From Glycine soja (lineage: Eukaryota > Streptophyta > Magnoliopsida > Fabales > Fabaceae), in NCBI RefSeq assembly GCF_004193775.1, contig NC_041011.1, positions 16,152,201 through 16,216,200 on the forward strand: 64,000 bases of DNA. The letters are read 5' to 3'. This document shows, in pieces, positions 35,631 through 47,919 of this stretch (position 1 is the stretch's first letter; every line of letters begins with the position of its first letter). The position numbers and the translations under genes were made by a program. The notes below the pieces were generated by a model. The model ran no database searches, had not been told where the DNA came from, and saw nothing but the letters and a program-made list of their open reading frames with translations.

Positions 35631-37357
35631 ATGACTAGAGGCAATCCATCTGACTTACAACCCTTTGATCCTGAGATAGATAGGACATTTCATAGATTAG
35701 TTAGACATCATTTTATACCTTTTGATCATCCTGAGCATTCCATTACTGGTGAATCTGTGCATTCTGTTATTGGTGATTTTGAACATCCTGATTTGGAGCA
35801 TTATAATTTTGAGCATTCTGATTCTGAGCATTCTGATTTTGAACATTCTGAGAACATGGCACAACCTCCACCCCATGAGAGGACTCTAAGGGAAATGGCT
35901 GCACCTGATTTCACCTACGAAAGCTTGTGCCTGATGAGGATGTCCCATATGTTCTTAAAACCGGACTAATTCATTTGCTTCCAAAGTTTCATGGCCTTGC
36001 AGGTGAAGACCCGCACAAACATTTGAAGGAATTTCATATTGTCTGCTCCACCATGAAACCCCCAGATGTCCAAGAGGACCACATATTTCTGAAGGCTTTC
36101 CCTCATTCTTTAGAGGGAGTGGCAAAGGACTGGCTGTATTACCTTGCTCCAAGGTCCATCACGAGCTGGGATGACCTGAAGAGAGTATTCTTTGAAAAAA
36201 ATTTCCCTGCTTCCAGGACCACAGCCATCAGGAAGGATATCTCAGGTATTAGACAACTCAGTGGAGAGAGCCTGTATGAATACTGGGAGAGATTTAAAAA
36301 ACTATGTGCCAGTTGCCCTCACCATCAGATTTCGGAGCAGCTGCTTCTCCAATATTTTTATGAAGGACTCAGTAATATGGAGAGAAGTATGATAGATGCT
36401 GCCAGTGGTGGAGCCCTTGGAGACATGACTCCTGCTGAAGCCAGAAATTTAATTGAGAAGATGACTTCTAACTCCCAGCAGTTTAGCGCCAGAAATGATG
36501 CTATAGTCATTAAAGGAGTGCATGAGGTAGCTACAAACTCAGCTGCATCATCTGAAACTAAGAAGCTAAAAGGCAAACTGGATGCATTGGTTAACTTGGT
36601 AACCCAGCAGCCCTTGAACCAGAAATCTGTACCTGTTGCAAGGGTCTGTGGTTTGTGCTCCTCTGCTGACCACCATACAGACCTTTGCCCTTCCATGCAG
36701 CAACCTAGAGCAATTGAGCAGCCCGAAGCTTATGTTGCAAATATTTACAATAGACCTCCTCAACCTCAGCAACAAAATCAACCACAGCAGAACAATTATG
36801 ACCTCTCCAGCAACAGATCCAACCCTGGATGGAGGAATCACCCTAATCTCAGATGGTCTAGCCCTCAGCAACAACAACAGCAGCATGCTCATTCCTTCCA
36901 AAATGTTGCTGGCCCAAGCAGACCATACATTCCTCCACCAATCCAACAACAGCAACAACCCTAGAAACAACCAACAGTTGAGGCTCCTCCACAACCTTCC
37001 CTCGAAGAACTTGTGAGGCAAATGACTATGCAGAACATGCAGTTTCAACAAGAGACCAGAGCCTCCATTCAGAGCTTAACCAATCAGATGGGACAATTGG
37101 CTACACAATTGAATCAACAACAGTCCCAGAATTCTGACAAGCTGCCTTCCCAAGCTGTCCAAAATCCCAAAAATGTCAGTGCCATTTCATTAAGGTTAGG
37201 AAAGCAGTGTCAAGGACCTCAACCCGTAGCACCTTCCTCATCTGCAAATGAACCTGCCAAACTTCACTCTACTCCAGAAAAAGGTGATGAAAAAAATTTA
37301 CCTAACAATTTTTGTGCAGGTGAATCTTCCACTGGTAATTCTGATTTGCTGAAGTAG
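35631..37357 (+). pseudogene. Element C gag (capsid and zinc knuckle)
   Basis: The N-terminal frame (35631-35966) has a run of EH-S-D/F repeats and ERTLREMAAPDF. After a frameshift near 35926 the capsid follows (GLIHLLPKFHGLAGEDPHKH, AKDWLYYLAP, FPASRTTAIRK, HQISEQLLLQYFYEGL), then a zinc knuckle CGLCSSADHHTDLC and a Gln/Asn-rich tail. Stops at 36962-36964 and 37355-37357 lie in what should be one continuous gag-pol frame. The protein would form the virus-like particle and package RNA. The capsid type is Athila. Confidence 0.9.
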
Positions 37358-40300
37358 CACATCCCTCCTGTTCCATTCCCTCCAAGAGCAGTTTCCAACA
37401 AAAAAATGGAAGAGGCAGAGAAAGAGATCTTGGAAACATTCAGAAAAGTAGAGGTAAATATACCTCTACTGGATGCAATTAAGCAAATTCCAAGATACGC
37501 TAAATTCTTGAAGGAGCTGTGCACTAATAAGCGGAAGCTTAAAGGAAGTGAACGAATTAGCATGGGCAGAAATGTCTCCGCATTGATTGGTAAATCTGTT
37601 CCCCAAATTCCTGAAAAATGTAAAGATCCAGGTACATTCAACATACCTTGCATTATAGGGAATAGTAAGTTCGACAATGCCATGCTAGATTTAGGAGCTT
37701 CTGTTAGTGTTATGCCTTTGTCTATTTTTAATTCTCTATCTCTAGGTCCCTTGCAGTCAACTGATGTGGTAATTCATTTAGCTAATAGAAGTGTTGCCTA
37801 CCCTGTTGGTTTCATAGAAGATGTCTTAGTTAGAGTTGGTGAACTGATTTTCCCTGTTGATTTTTATATTTTGAATATGGAAGATGGATTTTCTCAAGGA
37901 TCAGTTCCCATCATTCTAGGCAGACCCTTTATGAAAACTGCTAGAACTAAGATATATGTTTATGCAGGCACACTATCCATGGAGTTTGGTGATATAACTG
38001 TTCATTTTAATATCCTGGATGCTATGAAATACCCATATGAAGATCTTTCTGTATTTCGTGCTGAAATAATTGACCATGTTGTTGATGAATACATGACTGA
38101 TCTTTACTCTAATCTGCATGTCTCTCACTCTTCATGCATTGAGTCTGAAATTGTACTTGATCATATGTCTGAATTTGATGCTGAGAGTGAATCTGAAAGT
38201 GATATTGATTGCATGTCTGGTGATGGTGTTTTACCTCTTGAGATTGATTTTATAGAGTCAGATAGGACTAACCATGTTTCAGGAAGTACACATACCTCTG
38301 ACTTTCTTTATGAGGTACAGGCTGAGAAACCATCTCCTTCTACCACTATCTAGCTGACCACACCAGAATTGAAGCCCCTGCCATCAAATTTAAAATATGC
38401 TTACTTGGATGATAGCAAAAGTTTTCCAGTGATTATATCTGCCTCCCTTGCTAATGAGCAAGAGGAGAAGTTGTTGTCTGTTCTCAAGAAGCATAAGAAG
38501 GCTATAGGCTGGACCCTGGCGGATATTCCTGGTATTAGCCCATCCACATGTATGCATCGAATAAATTTAGAGGATGGAGCTAAACCAGTAAGACAACCAC
38601 AGAAAAGACTCAACCCGATGATTCTTGATGTAGTGAAGAAGGAGATAACCAAGCTTTTGCAAGTTGGAATCATCTATCCTATCTCCAACAGTCAATGGGT
38701 GAGTCCCGTCCAGGTAGTCCCCTGGACCCTGGCGGATATTCCTGGTATTAGCCCATCCACATGTATGCATCGAATAAATTTAGAGGATGGAGCTAAACCA
38801 GTAAGACAACCACAGAAAAGACTCAACCCGATGATTCTTGATGTAGTGAAGAAGGAGATAACCAAGCTTTTGCAAGTTGGAATCATCTATCCTATCTCCG
38901 ACAGTCAATGGGTGAGTCCCGTCCAGGTAGTCCCGAAGAAGACCGGCCTCACAGTGATAAAAAATGAGAAGGAGGAGCTGATTCCTACTCGGGTGCAAAA
39001 CAGTTGGAGAGTCTGCATTGACTATAGGAGGCTGAACCAAGTTACCAAAAAGGACCATTTTCCCCTGCCATTCATTAACCAGATGCTTGAGCGCCTGGCA
39101 GGTAAATCTCACTACTGTTTGCTTGATGGTTTTTTTGGTTATATGCAAATTACTATTGCTCTTGAGGATTAGGAAAAGACCACATTCACCTGCCCCTTCG
39201 GTACTTTTGCCTATAGGAGGATGCCTTTCGGCCTGTGCAATGCCCCTGGTACCTTCCAGCGGTGCATGCTTAGTATTTTCACTGATTTCTTAGAAAATTG
39301 CATAGAGGTGTTCATGGATGATTTCACTGTGTATGGATCCTCTTTTGATGGTTTTTTGGATAGTTTGGAAAAAGTTTTGAATAGATGCATTGAAACTAAC
39401 CTTGTTCTAAATTTTGAAAAATGTCATTTTATGGTTGAGCAAGGTATAGTTTTAGGCCACATTATTTTCAATAAGGGTATTGAAGTAGATCCGACAAAAA
39501 TTTCAGTTATTGCACAATTGCCTTACCCCTCTTGTGTGCGAGAGGTGCGATCTTTTCTTGGTCATGCAGGATTCTATAGACGCTTTATAAGGGATTTTAG
39601 CAAAGTAGCCCTTCCACTGTCCAACTTGTTGCAAAAGAAGGTTGAGTTTGACTTTAATGACAGATGCAAAGAGGCGTTTGATTGCCTCAAAAGAGCGCTG
39701 ACAACCACCCCCATCATCCAGGCACCCGACTGGACAACCCCTTTTGAGCTTATGTGTGATGCATCAAATTATGCATTGCGGGCTGTCCTTGCTCAGAAAA
39801 TTGATAAATTGCCCAGGGTGATATATTATGCTTCTAGGACTTTAGATGCTGCCTAAGCGAATTATACTACTACTGAGAAAGAGCTTCTAGCCATAGTTTT
39901 TGCTCTTGAAAAATTTCGATCTTATTTGCTTGGTACCCGCATTATTGTTTATACTGACCATGCAGCTCTAAAGTACTTGCTGAAGAAGGCTGATTCTAAG
40001 CCTAGGTTGATCCGATGGATGCTCTGGCTTCAAGAGTTTGACTTGGAGATCCGTGATAGGAGCGGAGCACAAAATTTAGTTGCTGATCATTTGAGTCGGA
40101 TCGAACGTGTATCGGATGCGAATTCACCCATTCGGGATGATTTCCCGGATGATCATTTGTATATACTGTATAGTATTTCTAACTCTCTTTCTACTCCCTG
40201 GTTTGCTAACATTGTCAATTATTTAGTTGCTTCTGTTTTTCCTCCCTTAGCATCGAAAGCCCAAAAAGATAAAATTAAAAGTGATGCTAAGCATTTTATT

Positions 40301-40540
40301 TGGGATGACCCCTACTTGTGGAAATTGTGCAATGATCAGGTCATTAGACGATGCATTCCAGATCATGAGACTGACTCAGTACTGCAGTTCTGTTATTCTT
40401 CCGCACCGGGAGGTCATCTAGGTGTTCAAAGGACAGCTCAAAAAGTGCTTGATTGTGGTTTTTATTGGCCCACCATCTTTAAAGATGTGTGGAAGATCTG
40501 CAGCACTTGTGAGCAGTGTCAGAGAGCAGGAAATACACTT
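37358..40540 (+). pseudogene. Element C protease, reverse transcriptase and RNase H
   Basis: A protease with active-site motif AMLDLGASVSVMP (about 37680-37720) and ILGRPFMKTARTK; a long acidic linker (to 38353); RT from about 38370 with WRVCIDYRRLNQ, MPFGLCNAPGTFQRCM and the catalytic FMDD (39305-39325); and RNase H with MCDASNYALRAVLAQ and [15 protein letters not shown]. Stops at 39169-39171 and 39854-39856 replace expected Gln codons; both are single-base changes. The RT N-terminal region is duplicated in tandem (see 38510-38935), which would distort the finger domain even without the stops. A stop at 38351 also precedes RT. Confidence 0.92.
38510..38935 (+). repeat. 213-bp in-frame tandem duplication in element C reverse transcriptase
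   Basis: 38510-38722 is repeated at 38723-38935 (71 codons, WTLADIPG...WVSPVQVVP) with a single noticed difference (Asn to Asp codon near the end). It preserves frame. Near identity means it is recent relative to the stops, or was present in the element when it inserted. Confidence 0.95.
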
Positions 40541-41505
40541 ACATGGCGACATAAATGCCTCAACAACCTATGCTATTCTGTGAGGTGTTTGATGTCTGGG
40601 GTATAGATTTCATGGGCCCTTTTCCTGTCTCTTTTGGTTATGTTTACATTCTCCTTGCAGTTGACTATGTTTCAAAATGGGTGGAAGCCAAGCCCACTAG
40701 AACTAATGATGCTAAAGTTGTTGCAGATTTTGTCAGGTCTAATCTGTTTTGCAGGTTTGGAGTACCTAAAGCAATTGTTAGTGATCAAGGAACCCATTTT
40801 TGCAACAGAACAATGCATGCCCTGCTTAAGAAGTACGGGGTGGTACACAGGGTATCCACACCATACCACCCCAAGACCAATGGACAGGCAGAAATTTCTA
40901 ACAGGGAAATCAAGAGAATTTTAGAGAAGATTGTGCAGCCAAGCAGGAAAGATTGGAGTACCAGGCTTGGTGATGCTCTCTGGGCACATCGGACTGCCTA
41001 CAAAGCACCCATAGGAATGTCTCCTTATCGGGTTGTCTTTGGAAAGGCATGTCATCTTCCAGTGGAAATTGAGCACACAGCATACTGGGCAGCGAAGACT
41101 TGCAACTTCTCTATGAATCAAGATGGTGAGGAAAGAAAGTTGCAACTGAGTGAGTTAGATGAAATCTGCCTAGAAGCCTACGAGAATGCCAAGTTCTACA
41201 AAGAAAAGACCAAGAAGTTCCATGATAGCATGATAGTTAAGAAGGACTTCATGGTTGGGCAAAAAGGGCTATTGTATAATTCTAGGCTTGGACTCATGAG
41301 TGGTAAGTTGAGGTCTAAGTGAATTGGTCCTTTTGTTGTTACTAATGTTTTTCCTTATGATACAGTTGAGATCAAAAGCGACTCCACAAACAAGAGCTTC
41401 AAGGTCAACGGACATCAACTTAAGCCATTCCTCACGAACCCTTCTTTAGTGGACGTAGTGGTGGAAGAGACTTCCTTACTCCACCCTACTCTTCCTCCAC
41501 CATGA
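40541..41505 (+). pseudogene. Element C integrase
   Basis: The zinc-binding region [19 protein letters not shown] and [11 protein letters not shown] is in the frame before about 40550. A one-base loss there shifts the catalytic core into the next frame. The core has Asp in WGIDFMGPF, Asp in SDQGTHF and Glu in [10 protein letters not shown], followed by [21 protein letters not shown] Trp-to-stop change at 41320 (LRSK*IGPF) precedes the last 60 codons, which end at 41505. DDE residues are intact, but the frame is not. Confidence 0.92.
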
Positions 41506-43013
41506 CTTAGGGAGTTCTTCTTTTCCTATCTCCTTCTTTGCTTTTATTACACTTGTCCAATTCTATTTGATGGTTTAATTGTTTTAATCTCTTAATTGTG
41601 CTACATTGAGGACAATGTGTTGTTTAAGTATGGGGGGAGTGTTCTTTGGTTTTTGTTAGTTTTGTTGGTTTTGTTAATTTGTTAGTTGTGTTAATTTGTT
41701 GATGTGGATTAGTTTCGTCGGATTTTTAGTTTAATATTTTGGGTCAATTCTGTGCGCATGTACGACTTTGCATGTTTTTCTTTGAATCATAGGATAAGTT
41801 CAAGAAATGGGTAATTTTTTTGAAAATAAAAGTTTTTAACATTTTGTGACTTGAAATCCTTGATTCTCCTCTACATGTCATGATAGTTTTGAAAGCTCAA
41901 TTTGAAAGTGATGAGTTTACCTTTGTGAGAATTTGAGCCATCCATCATCATAATCATTTGGTGTGTTTTGCCCCATTGATTGCTTGCACAATAGCCTTGG
42001 CTTGATTCTTGTTGATGCTTCCTAATTCACATGCATATTTGGATATGATTGAGGCAATTTTGTTCTTATAAGCTTCTAGCCAAATGGACTTACCTTGACT
42101 TAATTCCTTTGATAGCCCTTTTGAGCCTTGTTTCCCTTTCCTTCTTTTGAAGCTCACTACAAGCCTTAAGTGAAAAACCATGATATCACCATATCCTTAA
42201 GGAATTTTGGAGCTTTGGAATTGTTTTGGGAATAAGTGTGGGGGTTTTTGTTTCATGGGATAACATGTTTTGTTGGCCATGTTTGAGCCATACTTGATGT
42301 ACATTGCATATTGGTTAAATGTTGGACATGCTGAATATGATGCTGTTTCTCAAAGGCTACAGACTAAAAAAAAAATTATTAAAAAAAAATCAAGAAAGAA
42401 AAAGAAAAAGCAGTAAAGTTGAGTGAATAAGATCTTAAATGACAAAAGAATGATGAGGCGCTTGGTTCTACTCTTTATGTTTAAATTTTATCTTTACTTC
42501 TTTTTATTTTCTTATGTTTACTTAATATGCACGTATTCCCCATTGCTCCTCTATTCCTTTGGGATTCAACCACTTATTCCATATTTTTCCATACCTTGTC
42601 CTTGGCCCCATTACAACCTTAAAAGACCTTTTGATCCTCATGTGCTTGTGTTTATGGGTTGATTGTCAATTTTAGAATCTTGCAAAGTTTATGTGGTGTT
42701 TGTTTTCATGGGTGCTTTGAGGGTAAATAATAGCCTAGACACTTGAGAGATAGAGTGTATATCTTGTGAGGCTTTATCACTTTTTCATTCTTGAGCTGAT
42801 TAACTATTTTGCCATGATTGGGTTGCTTGGATGATTTTCATGAATGTCTTGACTTTTCGGATCTCCTTATGTTAGATGTTACCCATTCCTTTCATTCCTT
42901 GATGTTCATTGAGAAATATGTGAATGTTTTCGTTTGCCTCTCTTTGATATCCTTGGATTTTGTTCTTTGTTTCATTTTGCCCAGGAGTGCAAAAGGCTAA
43001 GTATGGGGGGTTT
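41506..43013 (+). other. Element C 3' untranslated region, no env-like ORF
   Basis: About 1.5 kb between pol and 3' LTR. Only short frames (42423-42662, 42818-43000) without a signal peptide or membrane pattern typical of env-like proteins. The purine tract ATGGGGGG ends at 43010, next to the 3' LTR; a second AGTATGGGGGGAGTG tract lies at 41630. Confidence 0.75.
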
Positions 43014-44173
43014 TGATGTGCCATCATTTTCTTCTATTTTCTAAACCCTTTTTGCACCATTTTAATTACTGATTGGTCTTAATTGTCAATTAATTAGGCA
43101 GTTTTATTATTTGGGCTCATTTAGCTAATTTGATATTTTTAATCTAATTTCAGGAATTAATGAAACATTGGGCTTAATCTGGATTTTGGTTGTGGACTTG
43201 AAGAGGGCAAATGAAGCAACGCTTCCCTTAGTTAAATTCTAATTAGGAAATTTCGCAATTTTATTTTATGTGGTTCAGTGTTTATTTCGTTTTGGGCCAG
43301 AGTATTGTAATAGGGCCCAGTGACTTTGAGTGACTCTTTTAAAATAGCATCCTTGGGATTCGTGCAGGGCATTTTGTTAGACTATTATTCAGAGCTTAGG
43401 GTTTATGGTTTTGAAGTTTTTCTGTTCTAATGCTACTGTTTCGTTCTTAATGCAATTTTCAATTTCCTGCTTCTAATAACAATTTCGTTCTTGTTTCTTC
43501 TTCTACTTTCATTTACATTTCTGTCTCATTTACGTTTCTGTTCATCTACGTTTCTGTTTCTTTACGTTTCTGCTTCATGTTTCATTTACGTTTTCTGTTT
43601 GAATCTATGGAAGGCTAAATATTCTGGTGTTGTTTCCTTCTGAGGACGAAGCCAAACTCTCTTTGAGGTTTCGTTTATAATGTGGTTCCCTGGCAGTTTT
43701 CCCTTCACCAGTTAACCCAAATTCGTGAACATTAATCAGTGCACGCTTTGTGTTCGATTAATTGCCTCTGAGCCTAACTTGCGTTCATGCTTAATGGACG
43801 AAGGGCTAACTGGTGTATGTGGTGCCTAATCACGTATTGACAACCCTAAGTTGATTTTCGCTTAGTAAATTGAAATAGGGTTGGATTAAGTGGTTAACTG
43901 TTAGGGACAAATTCTCCATAACCCAGGATAAGAGAATGGCTTCTGAATTAGAGGAAACAACCCATTTTTAATATTATTAGTTTCGTATTCCAGTTTACTT
44001 GTTCTGCTCCTTAAATCACAAAACAAACAAACCCCCCCCCAATCGTTACTGTTACTGCTACTGCAAGTATATTATGAACATTTGGTTTATCATTGCTCGT
44101 TGGGAAACGACCTAGGATCACTTCCTAGTTACTGCATTATCATGTTTATTTGATTCGGGTACGGCCTCGATCA
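43014..44173 (+). repeat. 3' LTR of element C
   Basis: Direct repeat of 33608-34771 with the same TGATGTG and CGATCA ends. Confidence 0.92.
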
Positions 44174-46193
44174 CTATATTTAATGGTGATGTTATTAAGG
44201 GCTCTACAATCGGGACAGCACAAGGACTCATACTATCTCTTACCCAACCTTTGCTAATGAGTTCATCCACTTGTCTTTTAATCTCTTTGGTTTCTTGTCG
44301 AGTACTTCTATAGGCTGGCCTATTGGGCAAAGAAGCTCCTGGAATGAGATCAATTTGATGCTCAATTCCCCTCAAAGGTGGTAGTCCACTTGGCACATTT
44401 GATAGAAACATGTCCTGAAAACCCTGCAAAAGAGTTTTAACACTAGAAGGCACTTCAAAATCATCAAAAGTGTTAGTGGTCAAAATCTGATTTTTGCAAA
44501 ACAAGATGTATAGTGACTGTTTAGCATGAAACACCCTCGTGACCTCACTTTTTGTGGCTAAATAGCTCATCCTCACTTCAAGTGTTTCACTCTTCTTTTG
44601 TTCACTTTTTTTCCTCTCAAGTGTTTCCCTCCTTTTCTCACTTTCAAGTGTTTTGCTCACCTTTTCTTTTTCTCTTTTCTCTTGAAGAAGTTTTTCTCTC
44701 ATTTTCTTTTGATCCTCACACACTTCTTGTGGACTAAATGGTTTGAGCACAATCTTTTTGTCTTGGTGCACGAAAGAGATCTTGTTGGTGTAACCGTCAT
44801 GATTGGATCTTTTATCAAATTGCCATGGTCTCCCCAAAAGTAATTGACTGGCCTCCATAAGAACAACATCACAAAGTACCTTATCATTGTATTTCCCAAT
44901 GGAAACGTCCACTTCAACTTGCTGCTTTACTTGTACCTCCCCATCCTTACTAAGCCATTGAAGTTTGTATAGCCTAGGATGTGGTTTAGTAGCTAAATTT
45001 AGCTTTGACACTAATCTAGCACTAGCCACATTGGTGCAACTACCTCCATCAATGATCACCATGCACACCTTGCCATTGATTAAACATCTAGTGTGAAAGA
45101 TGTTTTCTCTTTGGTTCTCCTCCTCATGCTTCAATTGACCACCAAGTAACCGTCTAATCATCAACAAATCTTCCTCCGGAGTCTCCTCTTCCTCTACGTA
45201 CTCACTCTCCTCTTCCTCTTCAACATCGGATTTACTTATATATTCTCCATCTCTAAGAACGATTGACCTTTTGTTAGGGCACTCATAAGCATAGTGTCCT
45301 AGGCCTTGGCACTTGAAACACTTCACATCTCTACTCCTTTTAGAGGGTTCCTCTTGGGACTTTGAGCGAGTTTTTGATGAGGTAGGTGTGGAACTACTAG
45401 AAGTAACATCCCCATCTTTCTTACCTTTGTCTTTCCAACTAGAAGAACCAAAGTTGGTAAAACTCCTCTTAGCCACTCCTTTCCTTTTTAATTGTTGCTC
45501 TACTTGGATTGCTTTGTGAAGCAAATCATCCATTTCAACAAACTTCTACAGCTCAACAATATCACGAATATCATTAGTCAAACCATTAAGAAATCGAGCC
45601 ATAGTTACCTCCTCATCTTCTTCAATCTTTGCTTGAATCATAAGCACATCCATTTCCTTGAAATACTCCTCAACCCCCTGGTTGCCTTGGGTTAGTTTTT
45701 GGAGCTTGAATTTCAAATCCCTTAAGTAACTAGCCGGCACATACCGCTTCCTCATGATCCTTTTCATCTCTGCCCATGTATCAACCATTGGCTCTTCATT
45801 TCTTGCTCTCTCCTTTTGTAACTTGTTCCACCACACAAGAGCATAGTCGGAAAACTCCGTGGCGGCAAGCTTCACCTTTTGGTCCTCCTCATAGTTGTTG
45901 CATGAGAAAACATGGTTTATTTTCATCTCCCACTCCAAGTAGGCCTCTGGATCATTCTTTCCTTTAAAGGGAGGAATGTTGAGTTTAATACCATCAATTC
46001 GGTTTTGTCTAGGAACACCATCATTCCCTCTCCTCCTCCTTTCTTCTTCATTATGATCTCTATTCTCCATTTGATCCAACCTCTCATGGAGCGCATCATC
46101 TCGTTGTTTCATTAATCTCTCCAAATGTTGCATCAAAGCTTGCATTTGCAATTACGAAAGCCCCACTCCATCATTAGGATTTGTTCCTGCCAT
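44174..46193 (-). pseudogene. Element B gag, protease and start of reverse transcriptase
   Basis: Minus strand from ATG 46193: gag capsid (PPFKGKNDPEAYLEWEMKI, ALVWWNKLQ, LRDLKFKLQKLTQG), zinc knuckle CFKCQGLGHYAYECP (about 45310), protease with VIIDGGSCTNVASARLV (about 45050) and LLLGRPWQFD, then the RT approach region DLIPGASLPNRPAYR. Stops occur after 13 codons (46152-46154) and at 45543-45545. Near 44213 about 45 bases of the RT N-terminal motif are missing and the frame shifts, so RT was already broken apart from the later insertion of C. Upstream 46194-46750 is the leader. Confidence 0.9.
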
Positions 46194-46750
46194 CTCAAAC
46201 AAACAAATCAAACGTAACAAGACAATTATAGTTGCTATTAGAATACCTCACCCACTCAAGTGTATCACACAATTATGGCTTTTCTCTAATGAAACACTCT
46301 TGCCTTTTACCACTCTAATTCCCCTTGAGTTCTTAGGCAATTCAAGAGATTATGGCCACAACAAAGAACAATTCACCAATATGTGTAAGGTAAGGCTAGA
46401 GAGACAAGGAAAAGGTTAACCAAGAAAAAGGCTAACAATGTTTTTAGGTACAAATGAAGGAAATAAAATTCAGAATTTAGGAATTCAAGTAACAATCCTT
46501 CATGTAACCAATACATTACCTTAAGGAGATTTTTTTTAAAGTTCTTCAAGCATGAACCATTCAGCCCATATTTTTTTTTAAAAATTTTGCTTATACGAAT
46601 TTCTGCTTTTTTTTTATAACAAAGAGATCAAAAGGCTTAACTTTTGCAGTGGTTCAACCTAAAAAAATATGAATAAGAAGGTAATATAAATGGCAAAAAG
46701 AATAAAGAAGGATGTTACCCAATATTTCCAGCAAAGGAAGCGTTCATCCT

Positions 46751-46770
46751 AGAACCTGGCTCTAATACCA
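46751..46770 (-). promoter_or_regulatory. Primer-binding site of element B (initiator tRNA-Met type)
   Basis: Minus strand TGGTATTAGAGCCAGGTTCT begins two bases after the 5' LTR end. The first 13 bases match the plant tRNA-iMet PBS (TGGTATCAGAGCC) with one change. Confidence 0.88.
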
Positions 46771-46772
46771 AA

Positions 46773-47919
46773 TGATATGAACCTTCATTGCACAAAGGCT
46801 GACTTAGGATCTTCTAGGATTAAACCTTGATGGAAAATGCGGAAATTGATTAAAGAAAGGATGGAAAATTGGCAAGATTTAAGGGTTGGGCGGTGGCTAA
46901 TTTTGCGGGCCTTGATAAGGTGATTCTTGGCATAAAATGGAAGAATGATATGATAAAACGTAGGTTAAGTGGTGGTTGGACAGAAATATAGAAATGGCAA
47001 TAACTCAAGCTACAGGGCTCCAAATGAGGTGATTCCAAAACGAGGTGAAAGATCTCGTTTTGAAATTCAGTTTAGGCTCAAGAATCACTTAATTTGAGCG
47101 TGTAAAATGAGAGTTATGACCACGAGATAATTCTGGGCAGAAGTGGATTTTCTGGAATTGTGGTTTGAAAGAACAAGGTTGAAGATGAAAGGAAGGAAAG
47201 AATCACTCTTTCCGGCGAGGGCAACACACAAAGGTTATGAAAGTCCTTTGATATAGCCAGGGTTTTCTTGAATCACTCAAGAACTTAGGAGAATCACTCT
47301 CACTAAGATAAAAGAGATAAACTCTAATTTTCTGAATAAAACTCAACTTGTGTTTATTGATAAAATGGTTCATCTTATATAGAAGCTTTACATCAAGTTT
47401 TAGTAATGATCCACTAACCTAGAATTAAAAGAACTTAATGCCACTAACCTAGGGAACTAAAAGAACTTAATGGCTGAGTATAACTGAAATTGTGGCAACC
47501 AAAAGTCACCCCAAACAACCATCAAGTCAGCTACCATTTGGTCTCCCAAAAGGCTGATGCCTAGGTTGCCAATTGGGCCCTTATTACAACTTTAACTAAA
47601 TCAAACTAAAGTCGTTTTAGTTGATTAACCAAAAACATATTTTTTTGGTCAGCCAACTTTACAAGGATTGGACCATTATTTAGACAAACTAAACACTCTA
47701 AAATTGAGACAGAGTGGTGCCATTTAGTCCTCCTCCATTTGAGCCATGATACAACTCACAACCTTGGACTTTTCTCCTTGAAACTTGGGCTTGTATTCAA
47801 ATAGTGTGGACAACACTTGTTGAAGAGCTTCCTTGGCTTTCCTTGCTCTAACCCTTGTCATAGGTCCTCCAAGTCCTTCAAGTGGATCCTTGCCGTTGCT
47901 CTTGGTCATGTCCTCATCA
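46773..47919 (-). repeat. 5' LTR of element B
   Basis: Direct repeat of 30140-31284 (1147 versus 1145 bp), same ends, followed on the right by the CTATG duplication at 47920-47924. Confidence 0.92.

Larger units (their letters stand above)
33608..44173 (+). mobile_element. Element C: Athila-lineage Ty3/gypsy retrotransposon, plus strand, 10.6 kb
   Basis: LTRs 33608-34771 and 43014-44173 (TGATGTG...CGATCA) bound a gag-pol region (35631-41505). The PBS at 34776-34793 matches the tRNA-Asp type used by Athila/Calypso elements, and the purine tract at 43004-43013 precedes the 3' LTR. The flanking duplication is CTAT (33604-33607 and 44174-44177), one base shorter than the usual five. It sits inside the reverse-transcriptase gene of element B, in the opposite orientation. 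No env-like frame is found after pol. Several stops and two frameshifts make it defective. Confidence 0.9.
30140..47919 (-). mobile_element. Element B: Ty3/gypsy chromovirus (probably CRM clade), minus strand, interrupted by element C
   Basis: LTRs 30140-31284 and 46773-47919 are nearly identical and are flanked by the perfect duplication CTATG (30135-30139 and 47920-47924). The minus strand carries PBS, gag, protease, reverse transcriptase, RNase H and integrase in order. Without element C the length is about 7.2 kb. The polyprotein frame continues into the 3' LTR and the PBS matches initiator tRNA-Met. Together these suggest the CRM clade, which favours centromeres; clade is inferred. The target was the RNase H coding region of element A. 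Confidence 0.9.

Noticed and set aside
36566..37051. 161-codon minus-strand frame opposite element C gag
   Set aside because: It is the complement of the Gln/Asn-rich gag tail; Leu-rich composition is a by-product of CAA/CAG codons.
42423..43000. env-like ORF after element C pol
   Set aside because: Only short frames of 60-79 codons without a signal peptide, a membrane anchor pattern or continuity.
44552..44917. Overlapping plus- and minus-strand frames rich in Phe/Ser/Leu
   Set aside because: Shadows of the Lys/Glu-rich gag-protease linker of element B.
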